Source of the DNA: Carallia brachiata
Lineage: Eukaryota; Streptophyta; Magnoliopsida; Malpighiales; Rhizophoraceae
Assembly (NCBI GenBank): GCA_021464245.1
Contig: JADCRB010000026.1
Coordinates: 248,001 to 312,000, forward strand
DNA: 64,000 nt
Reading direction: 5' to 3'
Positions 22,680 through 33,503 of the stretch are shown in pieces (position 1 is the first letter of the stretch; each line of letters starts with the position of its first letter). Made by a program: the position numbers and the translations under genes. The notes under the pieces were generated by a model that was not told where the DNA came from, did no database searches, and worked only from the letters and a program-made list of their open reading frames with translations.

Positions 22680-25600
22680 ACTTCTGGACTGATTTTATAA
22701 AATATTCATATAAATGCGTCTATGAAATTGTATATCCGTACAGTGTAGTTGGGTCCAAAAGCAACTTTATTATGTTGGAAAAAAAAAAAAAAAACTGAAA
22801 CATACTGTAGAGGTGAGAAAAGGTAATCTGTTATAAATAATTTGATTTCACTCCTCTAAAATTTGGCTCGATTTAATTTACATTGATTAAAAAAATTAAA
22901 TTACTTGTAACTCAGATCATTCAAAATTAGCATAATTGAAATTTAAAATTATTTGAAATTCAGAATCTAAATAATCTAAAATTCAAATGACTTGACTCCA
23001 TAAAATTTGAAACCCTAATAACCTTAATCCAAAATTCAAAAAACCAAAACTTAATATATTTTACGCCAATGAACTTAAGACACAACGTATTCGAAACTTA
23101 AGTCTAAAACTAAAATATTTAAAACCAAAATGATCTACGATCTAATAAACCTAAATCTCAATGAATTAGTGCTCAAAATGCCTAAAATCTGAAATCAAGT
23201 CTTGAACTCGAAATTTGATTAAGTCCATAACTCAAAAAGCTCAAGCGTATTTCCTGAAATTCAAAATATTCTAACTCAAATCGATATGACCTCCAATTTT
23301 GCCACTTCTAAAGGATATGGGTTGAGTAATACTAAATATTTTAAAAATCGTGTCATGAAATATTTTAAAATATATAATTATAGAAAAAAAATTATTAATT
23401 TATTTTCTTTTTTAATTTAACGGTGTTAGAAAAATTAATGATTCTTTTTATAATTATACTTTTTATAATATTTTATGACACAATTTTTGATATATTTAGT
23501 ATTACTCTAATAGTCTTCCTGCCGTTTGCATGAAGGCCGTTACACCCGGCACACCCACAAGACTAAACGAGGAATTAAACCAACCTTATATCTTACCTTT
23601 TATGTGGTAAATTGAAAAAAGAGATTTATATTCGACATTGAACTTTGGATTAACAACTAATAAAAGATTAGCAGGGCATTACATCCAAACCAGCAGTCAA
23701 GCGAAGCAAACAAAACAAGAAGTATATTCTGATATACCCAAAAAAAAAAGGGAAAAAGGTGAGATGAAAGAGAGGGGAGAAAAAAAAAAGATAAAATTGC
23801 AATTTATAATATGCACCCAGCGGTCCAAAACAAACAAACCATTATCCCAAAAATTTCAATTCCATGGCAAATTGATCTCATATTTTATATTATATAAAAC
23901 AATATTTCTTTATACACTAACATAAAATATTTTTTGTATTTTAATTGGTTATTTTATTAAAAAAATGTTTTTTTATTTTAATTCTATTTTATAGTAATAT
24001 ATTTCTATAATTTTAATTATTTTTTATCAAATCATCTATTCATAAAGAGTTCACCTATTTATCTAAATAAAGACCTAACTCATTAAACCTTGTTTACCAA
24101 AGATACTCGTTAGTCACCGAGTTTCACTCTTTGAATCGTTCACCAAACAAGCGAACCATAAACATACCAAATTTTATCTAAGCTTGACTTGTTTGCAGTC
24201 TAAAAATAAATAACCATTTATTACAGAAACAGAATCTCATATTTATCAAACCTATCCAACTATATATATCGAGAAATATCAGTTTATGTTTTGCAAAAAG
24301 GTTAAGAAGTGTTAATAATAGATAGGTTACGAGACATTTACAACATATAATAATTTTTTAAATATCCTTAAATATAATAAAATAAAATAGATTTTGTCTT
24401 TATCATATCAAAAACTAGTACCAATTTTCCATCTCTTAATCGTGACTACATCATTGTTAGTAATCTTCATGTCTGAGATGCCACCAATGTTAGACGATAC
24501 AATATCGTCCCTTAACAAATAATATAATGGTTGAAATGTGGACATCTCTTCCGAAGATTACAAGGTGATTAGAACTTAAATTTTACAATGATGGTCTTAT
24601 GCACTAATCTTGAAAAAAGGAATGTCTTAAACTTTACGCTAATTTTATGTACTAAGTTTGAAAAAAGAAAATGTAGGATTCATTTACGAGAATAAAAAAG
24701 TTATTATAATTATATAATGTATGACTAAATATATTTTTTAATAGACAAAAAAATAATATAATATCTTTCTTAATAAATTTATTCACTTTTTTTTTTTTTT
24801 TGACGTAGCAATCTAAAAATACCAATACATGCAAAATAGTGGAGCATAAACTCCTGTCAAGCTCATAAGACACAAAACTGTAAAATCTACCATAAAAATA
24901 GTTAAATTTAAGATAAATATTGAAAAGAGAAACTACTGGAGACTACATTTTTTTTACTGTGTAGCTTTGAAAAAAAGAAAAAAGTGACGATAAAGCTTAG
25001 AACACAGACTTTTGTTGTCGTTGGCGCAGCGGGAACATTTCAAGTCAACAAGGTAGCGACTTGATGCTGATGAAGAACCGCCGAGGAGAAGCCAGGCGCG
25101 ATGCAGGTGGTCCCAGACAAGACCCACACATAGCATGGGAGTGTGACATAACAGTGGGGTCCATTTTTATGGATTGGTCGAATTTTCTCTAGCATGTTCT
25201 GGGAAGAGATCGGTTACGCGGACGGAAATAAGCAAACTAGACGCTGACGGCATTTACCCTTTATTTTTCAGCATTTTGATAAAATAATAAAAAATTATTT
25301 TTAAGATTAAATTTTAAATATATTAAATATGATTTTAAATTTTAATTTTAAAAAATAATAATAATAATAAATATTTTTTATTAATAAATCTCACCATCCC
25401 GTCCTTTTCTCGTTGATGTTTCCCATCCGCTTATTTTTTGTCCGTTCTGAGAAGAAAAAAAGGGAAGGGACGCTCCACACCACGTGTTAACAACTAACAC
25501 ATGTCAGTGTGGGTAAGGGCCCCACACATCGCGTAACATTATCCCCACCCCCTCAGCTGAGTCCGACTTCTCAAATATGACCAAGAAATTAAAAACAATT

Positions 25601-25995
25601 ATGGTGCATTTAATATATATAATAAAATAATATATTATAAAATAAATTAATTTTATATTATATAAAATATTTTATTTTATATTATTTTATTTTATATCAT
25701 ATATTAAATATATTTTTAAAGTGTTTTAATCATTTAAATGATGTTAAGGATCTTACCCTGACATAAAAGGGTCTTATCAAACGTATGCAATAAAACTCTT
25801 ACTTAATTATATTGTTTTTTGAACGGAAAAAAAAGTTGATAGGCATTCAACAAAATTAATTTATGAAAAATATTTGGTCAGATTTTTAAAGTGAAATTAA
25901 GGTTATTTGGGTTATTAAATAAATAAATAAATTATTAAATATATTATATAACTATTTAGATTAATATTTAAAAAAATTATGTATTTTATCAATTA
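22680..25995. other. AT-rich intergenic DNA, no gene seen
   Basis: No supported coding sequence was found. It holds a run of short AAATTCA/CTAAAA-like words (22850-23300) and poly(T) tracts. A hairpin-forming inverted repeat built on CCACAC...GTGTGG lies at 25473-25511. Confidence 0.45.
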
Positions 25996-25997
25996 TT

Positions 25998-26893
25998 CTG
26001 AATCTATCGCAGACTCTTTTTTTCTTCAAATATGTCATGGACTTTAATTTTGAGTTTAAATCTATCAAGGCCTTAAAGTATTCTGTCATTTAGCTTAGAT
26101 GGTAATCTAACGTGGTATAAGATGCCACGTAGGTATCTCATGTATTCATTAAACTTGCTGACCTGTAATTGGTAAAACAAAACTTTTCGTTCTTATTCAA
26201 CCTTTAGACGACTGTCAGCTTGGTTGCGTCATCGCTGCCGATATCTTTTACTATCAGCATTTTTCGGCCAGGCAAGCAAACCCAACACTAACAACAAACC
26301 CAACACTAATTTTTTCTTGCAACGCCCACCGCCGTGATCCCCGCTCTTGTAAAAAATTAACAAAACCAAGATCATCTGGTCGGAAGCCCCAGCAATCGTC
26401 AATTGAACCCCCTCATTCGAAGGGCAGGTGGAGACCGCTTTGCAGAAAGTGTCAGTGTCAGTTGTGAAAAATCGTCGGTGCCAATCGTGCAATGGGGGCC
26501 TGGCTGGTAATGGCGACGGTGGAAAAGCTATGGGGGCCGCTAACAAGATTCGTGCCTGCAAAGCACGTTTCGGATTTTCTCTTGAAGGAGTTGGGGTTTA
26601 ATGGATCTCTATGGAGGCACCAGCGATTTGTAACACAGCGATTTAATTTCGGATTTTCTTTGGAAAACAATAGCGGTTGGAGGATCGAAATGATTTTCTT
26701 CTTGTTTTTTCTTTATTTTTAATTACACCTAAGCAATCACGCGGCACATTTTTGTGGGACCTCTGCCAAACTCAGACTGCCATCTCAACCAATTAACAGA
26801 ATCCATTTAGATACGTTAACTGAGTGATAGAATTAAACGTAAAATTAAAGATCATAATAGTTTTGAAAAAAAAGAAATTTGTAATAAATTTAG
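25998..26893. mobile_element. MULE-like non-autonomous element with long terminal inverted repeats
   Basis: The left 110 bases (25998-26110) match the reverse complement of the right end (about 26780-26893). Both read CTRAATYTATYRC at the border, then a T-rich run, then CTTTAATTTT, TTTAAWTCTATCA and WTTCTGTYAWTT. The roughly 650-bp interior (26140-26780) is clearly richer in GC than its surroundings and has short open frames on both strands. None is recognisable and there is no transposase. The layout is that of a Mutator-like element possibly carrying captured DNA. Confidence 0.55.
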
Positions 26894-26899
26894 TGTAAT

Positions 26900-27378
26900 T
26901 TAAAAAGTTGATAATTTTTTCACTTAAATTATAAGTGTATATAGTATATCAATTAATTTATACAGAGGCATTCAATTGACTAGTTTAAATATAAATTTTT
27001 TTTTTTTTAGAACATAGAGAGTAGGGAAATTTAGTTGGTATATTTTATTCAATAATTTTACTTTTTTTTTACTTTTTTTTTTTTTTTTCTGTGGACACCC
27101 TTTATATTTTTCTTGGTCAAACAGTCTACTATGATTATCTATAATCTATGTATAAGTTATTATTACGGAAACGAAAGGAAGTTATTGAAACACCACGTGG
27201 CGGCTTTTGCTTAATTTTGAGGGATATATAAGTAATCAATTCTAATTCTACTATTTTAACTGACCGTTGACGTGTGATTGTTGTCATTGATTTCATTGGT
27301 ATAATATAATAATAATTAATCAGTGATGTAATCAGTGATGTAATTATTTTGGAATTATTTAAGATTTCGGAAGATATT
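26900..27378. other. AT-rich intergenic DNA, no gene seen
   Basis: Poly(T) tracts dominate. A CCACGTGGC word (27193) followed by GGATATATAAG (27221) resembles a promoter, but no gene follows. Confidence 0.4.
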
Positions 27379-27669
27379 TAGAGTGTGTTTGAAGTGGGAA
27401 GAAATGAGGAGAAAGGAAGGGAAAAGTGAAGAAAGAAAAGGAAAGTGGAAAGAAAATAAAATTATTTGGAGTGTTAGAAAAAATTGAGAGAAAAAAAGTA
27501 GGTAAAAAAATATGTATAGTAATTTGTGAAAGAAAAAATAGAGAGAAAATAAAATTATTTGGAGTAGTGTAAAAAATAAAGAGAAAAAAATAGAGAAAAA
27601 AAAATAAATATTAATTATTATATTTTTCTTTTCCTCATTATGTTTTCTTGCACACCAAACAAGGCCTTA
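27379..27669. mobile_element. hAT-type MITE, A/G-rich family, copy 1
   Basis: The left end AGAGTGTGTTTGAAG and right end CACACCAAACAAGGCC are inverted-repeat partners. The interior is almost all A and G on the + strand, with the repeated word AAAATAAAATTATTTGGAG and AGTAATTTGTGA. Copies 2 and 3 share these words. Confidence 0.65.
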
Positions 27670-27674
27670 GACAC

Positions 27675-27950
27675 AAAACCTAATAAATTTTGAAAAAAAA
27701 TCCATCTAAAAATATTTTTTTTAACGTATGTTATATGTGATTTACAATTTAAATTTTAAAATAATATGTATTTAATTTTAAATTTTAATTTTATAATTAT
27801 TATTTTATATTTTTAATATAATTATATTAAATTAATAATTAATTATATTTTTATTAATAAAAATGTAATGTAATTATAGGCAGGACCCACTTTCGCTTTA
27901 CTATGGCCCATCTGTCTGGTGGTACCGTACAATGCCCAAACCACGCTCTT
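27675..27950. other. AT-rich spacer between two MITEs
   Basis: No gene or repeat was recognised. Confidence 0.4.
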
Positions 27951-27952
27951 AA

Positions 27953-28316
27953 TAGTGTGTTTGGAGTGAGAGCAAAAGAGGGAAAAGAGAAAGAAAATAA
28001 AGAGAAAATATAATTATTTGGAATGGTAAAGAAAGTTGAGAGAAAAAATATGTGATAAAAGAAAAAAGTGAATAGTAATTTGTGAGTGAAAAAATAGAAA
28101 AAAAATAAAATTATTTAGAGTGGTAAAAAAAGGCGAGAAAAAGAAAATATGATGAAAGAAAAAGTAAATAGTAATTTGTGAGTAAAAAAGTGAAGAGAAA
28201 ATAAAATTATTTAGAGTGATATAGAAAGTGAGGAGAAAGAAAAGTGAGAAAGAAAAATAAATGATAATAATTATTTTTTTTCCCTCCCCTTTTTCTCTCG
28301 CACAACAAACACGGTA
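27953..28316. mobile_element. hAT-type MITE, A/G-rich family, copy 2
   Basis: The left end AGTGTGTTTGGAGTGAGAG pairs with the right end, whose reverse complement reads CGTGTTTGTTGTGCGAGAG. The interior carries the same A/G-rich units as copy 1 (AAAATAAAATTATTTAGAG, AGTAATTTGTGAG), present three times here. Confidence 0.7.
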
Positions 28317-28364
28317 TAAATGTCGACAACACTGCAGATTAAAGATTAGAAGGTACTAATAAAG

Positions 28365-30110
28365 CTGCAAATGAGTCGAACTGAACCGAATTTGACCAAA
28401 CTCGAGCTCGGCTTTACAAAAATTTTCCTAAGTTAGAATTCGGCTTGAACTCGATTCGAGTTTTGGGAAGTGAGGATTGAGCTTGACTTATCACTATTTT
28501 ACTTAGGTTGGGGCTCAGCTCGAGCTCAGCTCGATTAATTTTTTTGTTTGAAAAATTTTTTTGGTATAAGTTCGATATCAAGCTCGACTTATTAAATTAG
28601 AACAATTATAAATATAATAAATACTTGATACTTATCAAATGCGTGTCTTGTCCAAAGTATTTAAACAAAAACAAATTCAATAATTAAGTCTCCACAATAA
28701 ATAAAATAAAGAAAAAAGAACAGAATTTCAATTCAACAAGGCTTCGAGATACTTCAAATCTACTGAGCAAATATCCAAATCTTCAATTCCTTTGTTTCAA
28801 CTCCTTACATCTCCTATGGCTTGCAGAAAGAACTTCAAGGTGACATTCGTCTTGAAGGAGCACCTGTAAAGCTTGTTTGACAACCTCAACAGATCCCTAA
28901 TTATGAGCAATATAAATTAGTTGTCTTTTAGATCAAGTATATCTGTTCTTCGACACAGCACCAAACCTAAAAAGGCACCAAGCCCAACCTACTAAGACAA
29001 CAACAGCAACAACCCAGAAACCTCCATGATCATCACAAGCAACATTATATAGAACATTAGAAACTACAGACATGTTCACATGTATTGTCATATTGCCATG
29101 TGTCTACGTTCCAGCCTTTGTTCAAGCAGTTACAGTTCACGTAATCTAACTCGAAAAGTGAAAAATCATCCAAGTTGAGAATTAACAGCGAAGATGAGAT
29201 TTCCACCCCAAAAAAAAAAAAACAAAATCATTCAACAGAAATTTCAAGTTTAAAACTTTCTCAACAAATTGAAGTTCAGAGAGAGAGAGAGACAAAAATT
29301 ACTACAAAGAATCGAACTTTATATTTCTAAACAACCTAGAATCCTTCCCTTCAAAAAGAGATTTACCAATAATAGTAATAATAATAATAATAACAATAAT
29401 AAGAAATGGAGAAAAAGAAAAACATGACAAAATATTAAACAAAAGCATAATAAAGACTATAGAAGTGAAGGGAAGGATATGAGTTTAACCTCTAAATTCT
29501 CCCTTCGCTCTGCCCTAGAGGAAGGATCCAAAGATCAAGGTTCAGTAATCAAGTAGCAGGAGAAAACGGACCATCGATGGTGATCAATGGAGGAAGGCGG
29601 TGGTGCGACACTAGTCTAGAATATGGCTGAGATTCAAAGGAGGGTTGGGGACAGCGATTTCAGGCTTGGAGCGGGCGGCGACTTCGAAAGGACGAATGAA
29701 GTGTAAAAAGATAAAGTCGTAAAAATTTTAGGACCTTTTATATCGCCACCTAAATAATACAAATAACACATATAATACATATAAATTTTGAAATGATACT
29801 ATAAACGATATAAAAAATTTTATATCGCCACCTAAATTATGTGTTATTGATACTATAAAACGAGCTTACATTTAATACATATAAAATGAGTTTTTAATAA
29901 TATATTAATCGAATTTTGAAATGAGCTGTTCACGAGTTCGGAACGAATCGAGTCTGTCTCTATTCAGACTCAGCTCGTTTATAAAATAAGATTTAGATTT
30001 AGACTCATATATCACTCGTTTAATTAGATGAACGAGTCTGATCCGAATTCTTATCAAGTCAAGCTACTAAACATTTAATAGATATATCGTTTCGCTTATA
30101 GCCCTATAAA
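28365..30110 (-). mobile_element. Inverted-repeat element carrying an apparent gene fragment
   Basis: Both ends consist of CTCGA-type words in opposite sense. The left has CTCGAGCTCGGC, TCAGCTCGAGCTCAGCTCG (28380-28545). The right has GAATCGAGTCTG and CTCAGCTCGTTTAT (29920-30060). Between them (28740-29700) the composition is gene-like. On the minus strand, a splice-acceptor-like TAATTAG is followed by an open stretch at about 28767-28899 reading GSVEVVKQALQVLLQDECHL and ending in a stop. At 29600-29700 a second gene-like block reads HFIRPFEVAARSKPEIAVPN. The source gene is not recognised. Capture by a DNA transposon is inferred. Confidence 0.45.
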
Positions 30111-30119
30111 CTAGTAAGG

Positions 30120-31927
30120 CTAGAGTTTGATACAGAAATTAACCATGGTGCTGTGCATACCAGGCAAACGATTTGTATCTTTTTTTTTTTTTTTTTTACC
30201 TTTAACAGTAATTATATCATTCAAATTAATTTTTTTATGTTAAAATTTCATATTATATCATAAATAAAAATATAATATAAAAAAACTAGTGCATCATCCG
30301 AACTTACAAACTAATATAATGTATAATGAATTTGAAAACTCTTCATGCCACGTCCTTGCTTGCATAGTTTAAAAAATTAAACTGACCTAATGGCCAAAGC
30401 CGTGACCCAAGTTATAAATCACTCCAATTTTTTAATTTGATTGAACGAAAAAAGTGATCCTGAAAAAAATTGCTCATCCCACTTAATGGTTAGATCAATG
30501 TTAAAAATTTATTTTATTTTTTCTAAAAATTGTATATAATTGTATTATTTTATTAAAAATATTTATAAATATGCACTTAAATATTGTTTTTGTAGTATTT
30601 TATTTATTTAATATAATATAAAAATATTAACTATTTTAAAAAAAATATAAGATTTGACCTGCCCACTGCTAAATTAACACTTAGATCGTCAAATCAATGA
30701 ACCAGACTTCAGACCTGATCAAATCAAAGTCTGGTTCGAATTTAAAATAGTGACTAAGTTGAAAGCCTTTTTAATTTTTTATCATGATCAAAACCGGTCG
30801 ACCAAATTGTGGCCGAAATGGCCAGGTGTGTGGATGGTGATTTTAAGCTAGGGAAAAAAAGTACATGCCCCCGAAAGCGTGGTGCCTAAAATGTAATCGA
30901 ATAAGATAATAAAATAATTTTTTGAAGTAATTATAAAATTTTTTATAATAAAAAACACATTATATTATTTTTTTCTTATCATAAAAGATTATGGTATAGT
31001 TTCAAAAAGTTGTCTTTCCTTTTCATACGGACAACGCAACTTCTAGATCGGTGCCTGGACCCGGGAAAATGTTGCTCCTTTATCTCACTTGCAAGTTGCG
31101 AGTTGCAAGTTGCAAAAAGTGGGTTTTGCTGTAAAAATAAGTTTTGTTTTTTTTTAATTCCAATAAGTTATTTCATATATTGTAAGCTTGTGATGACAAA
31201 ACTATGTTCAAAAAATTGTATAGCATACGAATTTCATACACTGAACGTTCTTTATTTTAAAAAGACTTTCTTTTTTAAACTTTATGCAAGCCATAAAAAT
31301 TGATATTTGTCACGTTAGAAAAGCAATATTAATAAATGCATATTTTTTTCAACATGTTGCTTTTATTGTTTTTAAAATTTAATAGTTGTACATTTTATAT
31401 TGAGTAATTTATATATTTTTTAAAAGTGTACATATATCATATATGTACATTTATTTTTTTGATATACACACTTATTTTTTATGACTGTGAATTGCATATT
31501 TTAATAAGTATTTTTTTAATGATTAAAAGGTTAAAAAATGAACAAAATAACAAAAAAGAGGAAAGAAAATGAATAATTGACAATAATTATGAATAGTCAC
31601 AAGTATCATTATTTATAATGTAACATCGAAAAAAATTAATAAAATATTATGTTCAGACTTTTTAAAATTAAAATTTATAATTTTTTTAACGTAATATAAA
31701 AAAACTAATAGAGTATAATGTTTGAATTTCTTAAAATTAAAATTTAAAATTTTTTCTTAAATCCGATTTTAAAAGTCCTTAACAAAACTATCCGTTCAAT
31801 ATGGTATTTTGAATATATTAATTAGAATAATGTTTTTTTTACATAATTAGAATAATGTTTTTAGTTACATTAATTTATGTTGTAATTATTTTTTTTAGAA
31901 AGACGTCCGCATTTATTACTTTCAATT

Positions 31928-31965
<38 letters not shown>

Positions 31966-32250
31966 GGAAACAGGCAAGATCTCCGTAGGATGATTTGCTG
32001 TGGCACAGAAGTGACGTTGACATGCAAAATTTCCTTAAGATTCTCCGACACACATGATGCCACGTGTTGAACTTTTCTTTCTAGAGCCCAAGAAAATCAT
32101 TTAATAATGGCTAATAATGTTTGTGAATAAGACAGGTGAATTGTAGGCTTAGGTGGCAGTCAGATACAACCAATGGATCTAAGACAGACTTTATTGTCAT
32201 CTTTGTCCCTTTGTTCTTTGGTTTTCCGAAGAAAGCTCGAGCGGATGAAT
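30120..32250. other. AT-rich intergenic DNA with (GA)n microsatellite
   Basis: No coding signal was found. A (GA)n run of about 29 bases lies at 31932-31960. A 25-base near-perfect tandem duplication (AATTAGAATAATGTTTTT units) occurs at about 31817-31868. Confidence 0.45.
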
Positions 32251-32251
32251 G

Positions 32252-32572
32252 TACCCTTGTTTGGACGGTGAGATCTTAATGAAAAAAAAAAAAAAAAAAT
32301 TATGAAAAAAATTATAAAAAGATTATGAAAAAAAATATATGAATGAAAGTATAAAAATATCTATATTAATAATTAAATAATAAGTTAGAATTAACGAGTT
32401 AATGTTGAATTTATTTTAATAATTACATATAATTTTTTTTAGAAGTGAATTTAATAAATTAATTTGACAATTACTGTACAATTTATAACCCTTTTCTATT
32501 GTCTTCTCAAACAGCATATTTTAATCACTTCTCTTTCTCTTTCAATTCCAACCGTAAACCAAACAAAGGGGT
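32252..32572. mobile_element. hAT-type MITE
   Basis: The left end CCCTTGTTTGGACGGT and right end ACCGTAAACCAAACAAAGGG form terminal inverted repeats around a roughly 320-bp AT-rich non-coding interior with an A18 run. Confidence 0.6.
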
Positions 32573-32579
32573 AAGAAAA

Positions 32580-33500
32580 GAACATAAAAAAGATGCATAA
32601 TTTATTTATATTTATTAATTAATTTTTTTAAAGTCTAATATATTTTTATAATCTAATAACCCTTTCAACATTTTTTATTTAGTCTTATTTGATATTGTCA
32701 TAAAAGATTTTTCTAATAAAAAAAAGTAAATGACATAAAATTTTATCAAAGAAAGATTGTGTTAGATTTTTTTGCATGAAATCCACGGTGAAAAGGAAAC
32801 TCCACCAAAAGATTTTATCGTCTTCTAGTTGGTGGGCTGAATGCCGTGAACCTAAAGACGCATTTCACTTTACACTTTAAACTAACACGCCGAATTGGTG
32901 GCGTTACTAACATGAGACTGTTTTTTCAGCTTTGGTTCTATAATGAGTGTATCAAAATTATTTGCACGCAGATTCTAATAACAACAAATAGGAAAAATAT
33001 AGATGTCAACGTATCTATAGACATATATTGAACACACAATAATTTAAACCGTTAATGACGCATGGTATAAACAACTTGAGCAAAGATGACATGCTCTCGT
33101 TGACTTTGCCCAAAGTTGAAGGAACTGAAGTTGTTCAAGGTTCTAGAAATTAAGAAAGGGAAATGCCAACAACTAAAAATGGCAAAAATCCAATAAACAT
33201 CGGATCCAACGTTGATAATCTCAAATTTAATTGAAATAGCATATAAACTAGCATCAGAAATCCATTAAAACAACTTTGCCCCAGAAATTAAGCTTTTCTC
33301 ATAAACTAATCCCTCCCGTAATCTACTCTAATCTAACTCCAGCGAAAAATCTCTAAGAATAATCCATATCAATTGTACTGGGAAAAACAATAAAAAATAA
33401 ACTGGAGCAATCTGATCTGCTAAATTTGCTTTTATCTGGATGTGAACTGGACCGAATATAAATGGAGTAAGCAAAAAATCCAGCAGAAAAATAATAAAAC
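32580..33500. other. Intergenic DNA and 3' UTR of the G3BP-like gene
   Basis: No additional gene is seen. The part above about 33250 is the likely 3' UTR of the minus-strand gene whose stop is at 33504. Confidence 0.45.
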
Positions 33501-33503
33501 AGC

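Noticed and set aside
26229..26722. Frames on both strands in the GC-richer patch
   Set aside because: They overlap each other, match nothing recognised and lie within a transposon-like element, so they are not called as genes.
27190..27240. CCACGTGGC followed by a TATA-like GGATATATAAG
   Set aside because: It looks like a promoter, but no coding sequence follows on either strand.
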